Under the pieces are notes generated by a model. That model was not told the origin of the DNA. It ran no database searches and was given only the letters and a program-made list of their open reading frames with translations. From Leptospira interrogans (GTDB taxonomy: Bacteria; Spirochaetota; Leptospiria; Leptospirales; Leptospiraceae), in NCBI RefSeq assembly GCF_900156205.1, contig NZ_FTNA01000014.1, positions 47,501 to 108,189 of the forward strand: 60,689 nucleotides of DNA, read 5' to 3'. How positions within the stretch are numbered: the first letter of the stretch is position 1; each line of letters begins with the position of its first letter. Made by a program: the position numbers and the translations under genes. Below are positions 1 through 14,180 of the stretch, one piece after another.

Positions 1-618
<618 letters not shown>

Positions 619-629
619 GGAAGATTCAG

Positions 630-2253
<1,624 letters not shown>

Positions 2254-2254
2254 C

Positions 2255-2770
2255 ATGAATAAAAGAAATAAAGTAAAACATTTAAACCGGAATAAAGGTC
2301 ACAGAGATGCGTTGATCAATAATATGATCACTAGCCTTTTTAAATATGAGAGAATTGAATCTACTCAAGCAAAATTGAAGGTGGTTCGCTCTCATGCAGA
2401 GAAGCTGATTACAAGAGCTAAAAAGAATCTTGTTACCGATTTGAAGCCGGAAGTTCAACTTCACAACAAACGTGAAGTGATGAAGAGAATCAAAGATCGT
2501 GAAGTGGTAGTGAAACTTTTCGAAGATATTGCTAAACGTTTTGAAACAAAAAATGGTGGCTATACTCGTGTTTTAAAACTCGTAAATAGAATTTCCGATA
2601 ATTCTGAAGTCGGAATTTTAGAACTGACTTCCAGAAAAGAAAGATCAACTCTTTTGAAAGAAAGAATTGAAAAACGCGAGATTCAAACAAAGGCGAGAGA
2701 AGAAAAAAGAGCAACGAGAAAATCAAATTCGGCTCCCGTAAGCAAAGAAACAACTTCTAAAAAGAAATAA
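2255..2770 (+). CDS. rplQ: 50S ribosomal protein L17 with C-terminal extension
   Basis: An L17 protein of 171 aa. The conserved core is within residues 1-120 (MNKRNKVKHLNRNKGHRDAL, then NMITSLFKYERIESTQAKLK and RVLKLVNRISDN). The remaining ~50 residues are a Lys/Arg/Glu-rich tail (KEERIEKREIQTKAREEKRATRK and similar), much longer than the ~127-aa E. coli protein. The tail is probably disordered and rRNA-binding (inference). This is the last gene of the alpha operon. No clear stem-plus-T-run terminator follows; the repeat-filled spacer begins immediately. Confidence 0.97.
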   Translation: MNKRNKVKHLNRNKGHRDALINNMITSLFKYERIESTQAKLKVVRSHAEKLITRAKKNLVTDLKPEVQLHNKREVMKRIKDREVVVKLFEDIAKRFETKNGGYTRVLKLVNRISDNSEVGILELTSRKERSTLLKERIEKREIQTKAREEKRATRKSNSAPVSKETTSKKK

Positions 2771-2900
2771 AAGTTTGTCTCAAAACTTAAAAATGTGGGA
2801 ATTCTTACAACTTTTGAAACTATCCAAAAGTTTATAAACTTCTCAAATTGAACGGACTGTTTTAATTTGTAGGAACTCCTTCGTTTTGTTGTGAACACCC

Positions 2901-3066
2901 AGAGATTGTCCTCCAGAACCTCAAAGAAATTTTACTCGATAATTCTTTAAAAATTTTTAATCAAATGCAGTAGTTCCTACAAATTAGGTTGTGTTTGATA
3001 ATTTGTGAACTTTTGAGCAGTTCTAATTCTCGTTAAATTTTCGTAGTAGTCCCACATTTTTGTGAA
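2901..3066 (-). repeat. R2 interspersed element, reverse orientation
   Basis: Starts AGAGATTGTCCTCCAGAACC, a degenerate form of the R2 terminal repeat. It then carries the R2 landmarks in reverse: GTAGTTCCTACAAATTA, TTGTGAACTTTTGAG, and CGTAGTAGTCCCACATTTTT. The far terminal repeat is missing or decayed. It matches the better-preserved copies at 9340-9500 and 10857-11032. Confidence 0.6.
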
Positions 3067-3688
3067 ACTTAATCTCATGAGTCGTTCGAAAAACCCAGCG
3101 CTTCACTTCTTGGGTTCAATAAAACGTTTCCCGAAGCCCGACCCTTAGAAAGTGCATTCGCTGTGAGTTTTCGGGTCACATTTTAAGCGCTCGACAGGTT
3201 TTGAAACAAACACTAAGTAAAAATGCAAATTGGGTATAAGAAGATTTTATCGAATAAGAAATTCAATACTGCTTTCTATCGATTGCGGTAAACGTTTCAA
3301 TGCCTTCGAAATTTGACTCAATGAAAAACGTTCCCTCAACTAACATGAGTTTGGCGTAAGGAAGGAGCTCATGATTCTGAAAAAAGTTGAACTTTACAGA
3401 CTGATTCCTTAAATGTGGGAACTACCATAAAATTTAGGTTTGTCTGTAAAATGAATGTAAACTCATACTTTTAGAAAATTCTTTCTCAGCCAAACGCACG
3501 TTAAATAGGATTTAAATTTTGATGATGGCCGCAAAACAGCGGTTTTGTGCAAAAATCTAATTGAACGATGATTCTTTTTGTATTTCCTAGTACTTCCCAC
3601 AATTTCCAAAGTTTAACCGGTAAATTCACGATTTATGAGAGTTCCCACATTTATTTTTTTACGAAAAAATTGACAGAACGAAAACGGA

Positions 3689-3738
3689 TTTCTTACGCCG
3701 AACTCATGTTAAACTCAACGCGAATTCGGCGTAAGAAA
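3689..3738. repeat. Hairpin with 14-bp perfect arms (R5 motif)
   Basis: TTTCTTACGCCGAA at 3689-3702 is exactly reverse-complementary to TTCGGCGTAAGAAA at 3725-3738, with a 22-bp loop. The same half-motif, usually next to ACATGAGTT, recurs singly in other spacers (around 3345, 7390, 10015, 31820, 35455, 56155 and 56310). No T-run follows on either strand within the expected distance, so a simple intrinsic terminator is not obvious. Confidence 0.6.
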
Positions 3739-3776
3739 ATGAGAAAGAATTTTTTAAGGTATGAACTCCTACATAT

Positions 3777-3879
3777 TAGAATTGTTGAAAAATTAATTCT
3801 CCATCTTGTTTTTGTTTTATGAAATAATCGATTGAAGCAGTTTTGTTAACTATCGCTATGGAATTTTTCAACAACTCTA
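3777..3879 (+). repeat. R1 MITE-like element, copy 1
   Basis: 103 bp. Left end TAGAATTGTTGAAAAATT, right end AATTTTTCAACAACTCTA, nearly perfect inverted repeats. The interior has the family landmarks TTCTCCATCTTG, TCGATTGAAGCAGTTTTGTT and CGCTATGGAA. Confidence 0.85.
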
Positions 3880-4056
3880 TTAATCGCTTTTGCATTGGTT
3901 ATATTGAATCGGTGTTGGATCGGATCACGGTTTTTTTGAAATTTAGGATTGATTTTTATTCAATTTATTTTCTGTAATTTCTAAATCTGTTTATTGAGTT
4001 GAGTTAGTCGATGGTTACTTGGTATCAATAGATTTTTTCTTTTCTCTTGAATTGCT

Positions 4057-5964
4057 TTACTGCAATGCACACCTATTTCTTCTACTCGAACATTGATTTA
4101 CGGACGCACTCGTTGGGTATTCTCCAGTACCTCTTCTGTCGTCTCCTTCTCCCGTACAATTTCTGTTGGAGATGATGAAGTCAAAAGTATTATGATAAAC
4201 TTCTCCTAGCTGTATCGTTGTAAGTCTTTCTAGAGACAGGTCTGGTCTTTCCAGGTAATTGTCGATTACCAAATCAGGATCCATGGTAGGAGTTAAAGAT
4301 TGTCTGTAATTGTCAAGCGACGTCAAAGAGGCCCTTGTTCGAATTACTACTAACCCCTGAGAGGTTCTAAGAATTGGAACTGCATGCCAACCACTAACTC
4401 CATCCGTACGACGAAGTCTTAATATCGCTAACCAAATACTTCCAGAGGGAGAAGCTATAAGTGAGGTAATATGAGATCGTATTTCAGATCGAGTAATGAA
4501 TTCAGAAGAGGCAATCCAATTGTATTGAGGAAGTACAGTTCTTGCAGATACTAAGCCTAATTGTCTGGTTGTTCTACCAGCGGAGCTATACACTGTAGGT
4601 ACATCTGATAGTAACATGTCCAATAGCGGATAACGTTGCCTAAACGATATAAAAGGATCTGTATTAGGAGCTGTATTGAAGAAGTAACCTCCACTTTGAA
4701 GAGGTCTTTGAGAATGATACTCTTGTAGCTCTGCTAACATTTGAAAACTATGAAGTAAACAAGTGGCGCATATTCCACTGCTTTGAGCTTCAGGTATAGT
4801 TGAAGTCGCTATCGCATAAAGTCTCCGAACCCAATCCTCAGTTAGTTGAAAGCCAGGTGGTAAGGTTCTTTTGGCTCTTTTATGTAGAATATTTTCTTTA
4901 TTACCAGCTGGGCAATACTGATCTGTCTTTCCAAGATTAGAATACGTATAACGTGTCCAATCCAGTAAGCTTTTATCAACTACGAACAAAGAAGTGGGAC
5001 TATTCTTAGTATCCGTTTTGACAAAATCAGGCTTAGCTGCATAAGCAACTCCCCAATTGCTTCCATATCTGGTTACTCTGAGTAGGTTGCCTTTATAATC
5101 TGTGATGATTCCTCCTTGATCAGCTTCAAAAAAGACATTCCAAAAAGCAGGATTATCTTTACTGATAGGTATGTCACTACACAGTGTCCACGTCACCCAA
5201 TTCCATTGATTATCATCTACTTGAGAATACATACAATAAAGAGAACCACTTACTGGATCATACTGAGCAAGATGTCCACTTTCAGGATTGTAGTAGAGAG
5301 GAGTTGTATTTTTATTCGAACCTCTCCTGCGAATAAAATAACGTTCCTGTCCCTCAGTAGTTTGCAAATCCCAAGCGATAGAAGTTTGAATACTGATATT
5401 TCCAGGAGTAGCTATTGTATTCAACCAATCGTTCATGGAAGAATCTAAGGTATGGTTGTATCTATCACCAGAATTTTTAGAGATATAAACATACCAATTT
5501 GTATCTTTTAATTGATAACGTTCATTTGCAGTCCAAAAGGAATTATCTTTTATGACCCATCTCTGTAAAGGATCATTGATCGTACAAGGTCTAAGGTGAA
5601 CGTAGTCCCAGTTTTCCTTTGCATAAACGACTGTTTCTGGAGCAGTGATACATAACCACGTATTATTGATGTTATACGAAATTCTTTGAAACACGTCGTA
5701 TCTTGCATTCATAACGTGCATTTGCCAACACTGTTCAATTATAATATAACTTTCACCGCCGCTAAAGACAGGGCCGTAACAAAACTTTCCTCCATCATGA
5801 ATCACGATCTTAATTGGTTTATCTTTTGGCTGATCGGTAGGTTTTTGAATGATTGAATTACTCGTATTCGATGAAGCGTGGATATGTATATTATTTATAC
5901 TGTATTCAAAGCTAGTTGTTACTAAGACCAATAAAACTACTATGAAAACTATCGAATGTCTCAT
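4057..5964 (-). CDS. Virulence-modifying (VM) protein, PF07598/DUF1561 family, full length
   Basis: A 635-aa secreted protein of the Leptospira VM exotoxin family. The ATG at 5964 is chosen over an upstream GTG (5976) because GGAGG lies at 5969-5973 and a signal peptide begins directly ([19 protein letters not shown]). Residues about 55-190 and 205-350 form two ricin-B-like lectin modules, rich in Trp and Cys ([39 protein letters not shown]). After a basic stretch ([11 protein letters not shown]) comes the C-terminal domain, with [17 protein letters not shown] (C399, C402) and [17 protein letters not shown] (H527). Literature on the family reports host-cell binding through the lectin modules and a toxic, DNase-like C-terminus. 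The Cys/His pair looks more like a cysteine-protease fold (inference). It stands alone between repeat-rich spacers, and a related copy is at 59353. Confidence 0.93.
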   Translation of the reverse strand: MRHSIVFIVVLLVLVTTSFEYSINNIHIHASSNTSNSIIQKPTDQPKDKPIKIVIHDGGKFCYGPVFSGGESYIIIEQCWQMHVMNARYDVFQRISYNINNTWLCITAPETVVYAKENWDYVHLRPCTINDPLQRWVIKDNSFWTANERYQLKDTNWYVYISKNSGDRYNHTLDSSMNDWLNTIATPGNISIQTSIAWDLQTTEGQERYFIRRRGSNKNTTPLYYNPESGHLAQYDPVSGSLYCMYSQVDDNQWNWVTWTLCSDIPISKDNPAFWNVFFEADQGGIITDYKGNLLRVTRYGSNWGVAYAAKPDFVKTDTKNSPTSLFVVDKSLLDWTRYTYSNLGKTDQYCPAGNKENILHKRAKRTLPPGFQLTEDWVRRLYAIATSTIPEAQSSGICATCLLHSFQMLAELQEYHSQRPLQSGGYFFNTAPNTDPFISFRQRYPLLDMLLSDVPTVYSSAGRTTRQLGLVSARTVLPQYNWIASSEFITRSEIRSHITSLIASPSGSIWLAILRLRRTDGVSGWHAVPILRTSQGLVVIRTRASLTSLDNYRQSLTPTMDPDLVIDNYLERPDLSLERLTTIQLGEVYHNTFDFIISNRNCTGEGDDRRGTGEYPTSASVNQCSSRRNRCALQ

Positions 5965-6789
5965 GTTTGCCTCCACTTTTCTGAAAAATTACTGATCTTA
6001 ATAAAATTGAGTATCATGAATTTTTATTGCAAAGTCTTGTTTGGCCGCAAAATACTAGACTCTCTATTATATGTTATGGGTAAGACGCAATCAAATAAGC
6101 GAATGAGAGAAATACTGAATCAATTACATCTTGTTTTCGATCTTTGCCCTGAGTTTCGAACTGTATTAAAATTTTTTAAGCAAAACGTTTTTAATATTAT
6201 TAAATTAATTTCTATTTAAACATTCATTTTTTATGATGAAGTTATATAATGCAAATTGTATTTCTTATTCAATTTTTAAATGGGCCTTTTATCATGAGGC
6301 TTCTTAGTGAAAGTTTCATTTTTTAAAGTTTAAAAGTCTGAAAAATAAGAATTTTAAAAATTGTAAGAGTTGATATTTTGTTTTCAATCCGCGTTGAAAA
6401 TACCTGCTTTAAATTATATTTTTTGTTTTTACACAAAGAAACAAATACTGCGGTATATACAAAAATCCAATTTGTTCTACAAGTTCAAGCCAAGAAGTAA
6501 CATTTCTAAACTTTTCTTTATTAAACATTACGACTATGTTCTTGCATAATGTATATAAACTGTCTAAAATTTTTAATAAAAAGGAATTGATAAAAATTAT
6601 CAAAAATTTATTCATCATTTTCGCCTTTATTGTTTCTGAATAAAAAAATATCATTGGTTATTTGAAATATTCTAATGAAATGAAATTATAATCTATTTAT
6701 TTTATGTGTATATATGAATTATATGTAATCTATAATTTTTTCAAGATCGCAAAGTTCATATATATAGTTTTGGTTACTTGGGCTTATAA

Positions 6790-6878
6790 TACTCATAACT
6801 ATATAATAAAGTACCTAATATTTTGCATGGAATCAGTGTTTTGTGATAAAATTAACGGTACTCAATTTTATAGAGATC
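6790..6878 (+). repeat. R3 89-bp repeat, copy 1
   Basis: Begins TACTCATAACTATATAATAA and ends ACTCAATTTTATAGAGATC. It is the same length and nearly the same sequence as the copies at 10663-10751 and 31424-31512. It contains GTACC near one end and GGTAC near the other, so the ends could pair weakly. Confidence 0.85.
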
Positions 6879-7403
6879 GCTAAAAGGGCTTCTATGAAAT
6901 CGATCTTTAATTTTTGTGAGGGTTGCAAATGAAGATTTTTTGTAAAAATTTGATTGGATAATCATTTTTTGAGATTTTATAGCAGTTTCCAATTGTTGCT
7001 CAGAATTATATAACAGAACGCCAGCTTTTTATCTGAAACACATTTTTGGATAAAAGTTTGCGGTACTCAACTTGTAGATATTGTTAATGAAACGATTATT
7101 TGCTCATTCGTTTTTATGAAAAACAAGAGAAAGTTAATTTCAAAAAATATAATATACTTACTCTGTTTTTAATTAATCATTTTTAAAGTAAGAAAATTGG
7201 CTTGTTAATTTTTATTCGAAGCTATAGAATTAGAGTATCTGGGATTCTATTTTATGAAGATTAATCATTTCTACAAAAATGATTAAAAAATAAAATCTAA
7301 TTTAGGAAAATTGAAATCAAATACGAGTAGCTTTAAAAGCAGGCTGTTATGTGCTTACTTTCATAGAAATAAGTAGTTTCAATTTAACGTAAGTTCGACG
7401 TAA

Positions 7404-7575
7404 GAAAATCTGGGTGAATTCGGCCACCATAGGCAAGCTAGGCTCTCGACTCTAGTTAATAAATTGTATACAGGAAGTATTATACAACAATTCTCTTTAA
7501 TTTCAATTTATTATGAAAGTGAGACGCTAAATTTGAAAGGGCGTTCTGTTGAGTTTTCCTTGCATTGATTCATTT
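7404..7575 (+). repeat. R6 degenerate repeat, copy 1
   Basis: A stretch running from AAAATCTGGGTGAATTCGGC, through TAATAAATTGTATACAGG and TTCAATTTATTATGAAAGTG, to GGGCGTTCTGTTGAGTTTTC. It resembles 15360-15533 in the same order, and its first part resembles 10030-10134, where an R1 element interrupts it. Function unknown. Confidence 0.5.
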
Positions 7576-7848
7576 TGCGTTCTACCAGATTCATGCTAAA
7601 TCAGAGTTTTAATTTTTGTAAAAATCTAATTCTTTTAGATATAAAGAGTTGACCCAATATTTCAAGGGGTATGATTCTATTTTAGAAATTTATAATACAT
7701 TGTAGCGGTTCTCATGGAAGCTGCCATATCTGGATGTTTGTGAGCTTTTCGATAGTTCTTTCATGATCAAATCTTCATAATCTTTAAGTTTCAAGGTGGC
7801 TCAAAGTTAACGGCGTTTTATCGTAGTTGTATTCTATATTTTAATCGT

Positions 7849-7949
7849 TAGAGTTGTTCAAAATTCCATAGTGGAGATTTGCAAAATTACTTCAAACGCT
7901 CATTCGATACAATGAAAGCAGATAGAGAATTGATTTTTCAACAACTCTA
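7849..7949 (-). repeat. R1 MITE-like element, copy 2 (reverse)
   Basis: 101 bp. Left end TAGAGTTGTTCAAAATTCC, right end GATTTTTCAACAACTCTA. The interior is diverged (ATAGTGGAGATTTGC). It lies 59 bp beyond the stop codon of the acyltransferase gene that reads towards it. Confidence 0.75.
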
Positions 7950-8008
7950 TTCCGTTTTAATATTCAATCTAAGATATAATTTTTTTATAAAAACGAGATT
8001 GTTCAATT

Positions 8009-9154
8009 TTAAACCTTAATATAAATTTTTTTCTTATCTAAGATACTTAAAATTATCCACCAGAAAAATAAATTAATAATTGCGTATATAAGTGATTCTA
8101 AATGCGAGTTTCCTATAAAAATAAGTTTAGAATAAAATAAAGTTTTGATGCTAATCGATTTTCCGTTTCCTGAGGCAATAGTCCAAAGATTAAGTATTCT
8201 TGCAAGAAGCCCGGAACCTACAAAGACTAAAATTGCGTTTTTACCAAATACAAGAAAGGGTTGGAAAATAGTTTCTAATCTCAATCGATTCCATTTTTTT
8301 GTCTGCAGTAAAAGATTTAAAAATTCAAAAAAGCCTATCGATAAAAATGCTAGACCTGCAGTATAAATTACATAACTTCCGGTCCAGAGACTTTTGTTCA
8401 TTGGAAGATTTTGGTTCCATAACAGACCAACTAACACAAATAAGGTTCCAAATCCGAAAATGCTTAAAATTTGTTTTTTAGTTTCATTTGTTTTTGAAGA
8501 AAGTATAGACCCGCAAAAAACGCCTAATAAAGAAGTTGTTATTGATGAAATTCCACTGAAAAACCCTTCCGGGTCCCAGGTTTTAGAAAATTTCCATAGA
8601 TGATTTTCTCCGAAAACGTTTCGATCGATCCAAGCTCCAATGTCTTTTCCTGGTTCTAAGTAGACGATCGATTCTCCGGGTGGCGGGAGCTGAATCAAGA
8701 TCCAAGTATGAACAATTAGAATCGGAATCCAGGAAATTAATATTGCTCTTTTGGGAAGTATAAGATATAAAGAAGCGACTACCCAATAAACAAATCCGAT
8801 CCTTTGGAGTACTCCTGGAATCCTAAGTTCTGAGAAAGACCATTCGCCAAAAAAATTCAAAAATAGACCAATTAAAATCAGTGTGATACTTCGTATACAA
8901 ATTCCGAGCCAAGTTTTACTTAAATAAATTTTGTTTTTTGAATATACTGAAAAATGAATGGATATTCCCACCGCAAATAGAAAAAAAGGAAAAACTAAGT
9001 CCGTCGGTGTGCAGCCGTTCCATCTTGCGTGTTTCAATGGAGAATAGATAAAAGACCAAGAACCGGGATTGTTTACTAGTATCATTCCGGCTACGGTCAT
9101 TCCTCGGAATAAGTCCAAGGATAAAATTCGATTTTGATTTAATTTATTTTCCAA
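8009..9154 (-). CDS. Membrane acyltransferase of the HGSNAT/NagX (DUF5009-like) family
   Basis: A 381-aa polytopic inner-membrane protein with about ten hydrophobic helices. The family signature is at the N-terminus: LSLDLFRGMTVAGMILVNNP (about 10-29), then HARWNGCTPTDLVFPFFLF (about 42-60). Human HGSNAT acetylates terminal glucosamine using cytosolic acetyl-CoA. In bacteria, members sit near amino-sugar genes or act on exported glycans, so an amino-sugar or envelope-glycan acylation role is plausible but unproven. The start is TTG at 9154, with AAAGG 7 bp upstream and the family N-terminus immediately after. It is monocistronic, with repeat-rich spacers on both sides. Confidence 0.85.
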   Translation of the reverse strand: MENKLNQNRILSLDLFRGMTVAGMILVNNPGSWSFIYSPLKHARWNGCTPTDLVFPFFLFAVGISIHFSVYSKNKIYLSKTWLGICIRSITLILIGLFLNFFGEWSFSELRIPGVLQRIGFVYWVVASLYLILPKRAILISWIPILIVHTWILIQLPPPGESIVYLEPGKDIGAWIDRNVFGENHLWKFSKTWDPEGFFSGISSITTSLLGVFCGSILSSKTNETKKQILSIFGFGTLFVLVGLLWNQNLPMNKSLWTGSYVIYTAGLAFLSIGFFEFLNLLLQTKKWNRLRLETIFQPFLVFGKNAILVFVGSGLLARILNLWTIASGNGKSISIKTLFYSKLIFIGNSHLESLIYAIINLFFWWIILSILDKKKIYIKV

Positions 9155-9339
9155 ATGATAACCTTTGAATTTTTTATTTTCCGAATTATGAAGTTATGTG
9201 GATCGAAACATTAATCCAGTATTTTTATTTCTTAGAGTTGTTCAAGCAGCTTCTCGTGTGACCATACAATCAAGTTGTATGCCAACTTTTTAAGAAATTT
9301 TGTGAGTAAATTGCTTATTTTGATATCGAATCTAAACTA

Positions 9340-9500
9340 AGAGCTTGTCCTAAAACCTCAAAAAATTTTACACAATCATTCTTTAGTAATTTTTAATCAA
9401 ATGTAATAGTTCCTTCAAATTAGGTTGTATTTCACAATTTGTGAACTTTTAAGCGATTCTAATGTCGTTAAATTTTCATAGTAGCTCTCACATTTTTGTG
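9340..9500 (-). repeat. R2 interspersed element, reverse orientation
   Basis: Starts AGAGCTTGTCCTAAAACC, the R2 terminal repeat, and runs through TTTTAATCAAATGTAATAG, TTGTGAACTTTTAAGCG and TAGCTCTCACATTTTTGTG. The opposite terminal repeat is not adjacent. The tandem array that follows contains the matching end GGTTTTGGGACAGCTCT twice (about 9720 and 9845). Confidence 0.65.
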
Positions 9501-9513
9501 AAACTCAATTTCA

Positions 9514-9872
9514 CTCCCTGAACTCAATGTATCTTCTATGGTCGCTCTGCAGGTCGGTGGAAACTCAGCAAACACCTCCCTAAACTCAATGTATCTTCTA
9601 TGGTCGCTCTGCAGGTCGCTGGAAACTCAGCAAACACCTCCCTAAACTCAATGTATCTTCTATGGTTGCTCTGTAGGTCGGTGGAAACTCAGCAAACACC
9701 TCCCTATGGGTCGGTGTTTAGGTTTTGGGACAGCTCTAAGCTGGGAACTCAGCAAACACCTCCCTGAACTCAATGTATCTTCTATGGTTGCTCTGCAGGT
9801 CGGTGGAAACTCAGCAAACACCTCCCTATGGGTCGGTGTTTAGGTTTTGGGACAGCTCTAAACTGGGAACTC
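9514..9872 (+). repeat. R4 tandem array of 62-bp units
   Basis: Units begin at 9514, 9576, 9638, 9700, 9760 and 9822. Type A units (62 bp) start CTCCCTGAACTCAATG or CTCCCTAAACTCAATG, contain GGTCGCTCTGCAGGTCGGTGG and end ACTCAGCAAACAC. Type B units (60 bp, at 9700 and partly at 9822) replace the middle with GGTCGGTGTTTAGGTTTTGG, which includes an R2 end. The order is A-A-A-B-A-B, so a two-unit block was itself duplicated. A diverged reverse copy lies at about 58770-58865. There are no unique spacers, so it is not a CRISPR. Confidence 0.9.
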
Positions 9873-10132
9873 AATTTTTCTTTTTGATTGCATTTGGGTT
9901 TGTAGATATTCTATTTTGTTTTTCTTATGCCAATTTTAGCTTATCGTAAGTCTATATAGTAATTTTCTCATTGCACTCAGTTGTGCTGATCGTTGATTGT
10001 TTCTTAATTTAACATGAGTTTGGTGTAAGAGAATCTTACTAAATCTGGCAGCGTGGATCGGGCTTTTAGCTCTGGTTAATAAATTAAATGCGGGAAACGT
10101 TATGCAATGTACTGTTTTTAATTTCAATTTAT

Positions 10133-10241
10133 TAGAGTTGTTGAATAATTAATTCTCCATCTTGTTTTTGTTTCATGAAATGGTCGATTGAAGCAGTTTT
10201 GTTAGTCGCCGCTGCTGCTATGGAATTTTTCGGCAACTCTA
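10133..10241 (+). repeat. R1 MITE-like element, copy 3
   Basis: 109 bp. Left end TAGAGTTGTTGAATAATT, right end AATTTTTCGGCAACTCTA. It interrupts an R6 repeat directly after CAATTTAT; the uninterrupted form CAATTTATTATGAAAGTG is seen at 7508. The interior GCCGCTGCTGCTATGG carries a small GCT expansion that accounts for the extra length. Confidence 0.85.
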
Positions 10242-10280
10242 TTGTAGAACGCGATCCGTCGAACGGCCATGGAGAGTCAT

Positions 10281-10545
10281 AACCAACCCCACAAGTATTT
10301 GATCTCAATATAAATCTGTCGGAATTACGACAAATCCTCTGTAAAACTTAGTTCCCACCCCACAACGCGATTCATAGAGAGTGTTGTGCTGAGTTTTCCC
10401 TATTTTTGGGTGGTTCGGAAAATTTTTCTCTATCAGAAAAACATACTTTTTGCAAGTAAAAAGACTCATTCTTGTCGGAACACTTGAAAAATGTGCCTTT
10501 TTGAGCTTTCGATTCTAAAATCCTATTCAACTTGTGGGGTTGGTT
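10281..10545. repeat. 265-bp segment with perfect 16-bp terminal inverted repeats
   Basis: AACCAACCCCACAAGT at 10281-10296 is exactly reverse-complementary to 10530-10545. The 233 bp between them has no credible gene and no similarity to the other repeats that I can see. No target-site duplication is visible just outside the ends. Confidence 0.6.
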
Positions 10546-10662
10546 TTTGGTACTATTTTCATGCATCCGGTTAGTAAACGGGGTTTTTACTTTCATAAGA
10601 AAATACTCCGTCACTCTCGATAAATTCTGGAAGTATAGGGACGCTACAAATCACGATTCTAC

Positions 10663-10751
10663 TACTCATAACTATATAATAAAGTACTTAATATTTTGTA
10701 TGGAATCAGTGTTTTGTGATAAAATTAACGGTACTCAATTTTATAGAGATC
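10663..10751 (+). repeat. R3 89-bp repeat, copy 2
   Basis: Same ends and same length as the copies at 6790 and 31424. It differs from copy 1 at only a few positions (for example ACTTAATATTTTGTATGG instead of ACCTAATATTTTGCATGG). Confidence 0.85.
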
Positions 10752-10856
10752 AGTAACAAATTCTAAAATTTTAGGAATGTTATTTTTAGAAAAATTTTTT
10801 CCTAATTTCTCTTACATCGAACTCATATTCAATAGAAACAGGTAATTCTTATATTT

Positions 10857-11032
10857 AGAACATGTCCCAAAACCGTCCAATGTGGGAACTCTCACAAAAA
10901 TTTAACAATATTAGAATTACTTGAAAGTTCACAAATTATCAAATGTGACGGTTTTTGTAGGAACTACTGTATTTTATTAAAAATTTCTAAAGAATTATCG
11001 CGCAAATTCTTTGAGGTTTTGGGACACGTTCT
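10857..11032 (+). repeat. R2 element, best-preserved copy, with 18-bp terminal inverted repeats
   Basis: 176 bp. Left end AGAACATGTCCCAAAACC. The right end is GGTTTTGGGACACGTTCT, which reads as AGAACGTGTCCCAAAACC in reverse complement, so 17 of 18 positions match. Internal landmarks are AATGTGGGAACTCTCACA, TTGAAAGTTCACAAATTATC, TTGTAGGAACTACTG and TTTCTAAAGAATTATCG. The symmetric ends and multiple copies suggest a non-autonomous transposable element. Confidence 0.8.
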
Positions 11033-11477
11033 TAGAAAAATACAAAACCTATGGTAGTTCCTACACTAATACAAAATATTCTAATTTCCTAAACTGCGGG
11101 AACTCCCATAAAGTTTAGAAATCATTGTTCCTATCAGTCAGTCACTATATAACATAGGAACTACTACTCATATCTGTATATTAGAGTATCATAACTTTTG
11201 AAAGGATGTTTCGTTTTGAAGAAAGGACTTTAGATACTCTATTATGTAATTATAATTAATGGTTTGTGTCAAACCTTAGAAAAAAAGTATCAATCATTCT
11301 ATTTTAGAAACTTCTAATAAAATGACGAAGTTCTCAATATTTATGCGATGTCATAAAGTTTGAGAACTTTTTGTAAGTTCCCGACATAAGAATCTTAGTA
11401 AGGCTCTTCAATCCTAAAATCATTTAGAACAATGGAGTAGTTCCCACAAATTCCGAAAATGGAGTTTGATTTTGAAA

Positions 11478-11590
11478 CTAAGACTTTTCTGCAGATGTGG
11501 GAACTACTACGAAAATTTAACGACATTAGAACTGTTTGAAAGTTCGTAAATTGCCAAATGCGACTTAATTTGTGGGAACTACTGCACGAC
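11478..11590 (+). repeat. Partial R2 element
   Basis: Carries the R2 interior from TGCAGATGTGGGAACTACTA through GAAAGTTCGTAAATTGCC to TTGTGGGAACTACTGCACG, then diverges. Neither terminal repeat is present. It ends about 45 bp from the dapL stop codon, which faces it. Confidence 0.6.
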
Positions 11591-11636
11591 AAAACTTTAC
11601 TGTAAAATTGTTTCTAAAATGTGGGAACTCCTACTT

Positions 11637-13212
<1,576 letters not shown>

Positions 13213-13217
13213 GAAAA

Positions 13218-14144
<927 letters not shown>

Positions 14145-14180
14145 TAAACGACAGAATGTAAAAAAACTCCCTTTTGACAA

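Larger units (their letters stand above)
2771..4056. other. Repeat-filled intergenic region after the alpha operon
   Basis: 1.29 kb with no convincing gene. It holds a degenerate R2-type segment (about 2773-2890), a reverse-oriented R2 copy (2901-3066), the R5 GGCGTAAG motifs including a hairpin at 3689-3738, several isolated copies of the GTGGGAACTACYAC core, and an R1 element (3777-3879). The only open frame (3568-3822) is made of these repeats and is not credible as a gene. Confidence 0.7.
5965..8008. other. Long AT-rich intergenic region
   Basis: About 2 kb of very AT-rich sequence between the VM gene and the acyltransferase. It contains an R3 repeat (6790-6878), a degenerate R3-like trace near 7040-7085, a copy of repeat R6 (about 7404-7575), an R5 motif near 7390 and an R1 element (7849-7949). 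Two short open frames (6016-6219 plus strand; 6409-6654 minus strand) lack ribosome sites and recognisable domains. I do not call them genes, though they could be decayed coding sequence. Confidence 0.65.
9155..11636. other. 2.5-kb repeat cluster without genes
   Basis: A dense mosaic: an R2 copy (9340-9500), the R4 62-bp tandem array (9514-9872), an R5 motif (about 10015), an R6 fragment (about 10030-10134) interrupted by R1 copy 3 (10133-10241), a 265-bp inverted-repeat-bounded segment (10281-10545), an R3 copy (10663-10751), the best-preserved R2 copy (10857-11032) and a partial R2 (about 11478-11590). Short open frames such as 10372-10614 fall inside these elements and look incidental. Confidence 0.7.

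Noticed and set aside
5956..6219. Plus-strand frame overlapping the VM gene start
   Set aside because: It overlaps the VM ribosome site and signal sequence, and its part after 6016 has no ribosome site. A transposase remnant was considered, but no motif supports it.
6409..6654. 81-aa minus-strand open frame
   Set aside because: Very AT-rich, no ribosome site and no domain; composition is what chance gives in this spacer. Decayed coding sequence cannot be excluded.
9514..9872. Possible CRISPR array (regular 62-bp repeats)
   Set aside because: Units are contiguous with no unique spacers of constant size, and there are no cas genes in the window.
10372..10614. 80-aa minus-strand frame
   Set aside because: It lies across the inverted-repeat-bounded segment, with no ribosome site or recognisable domain.
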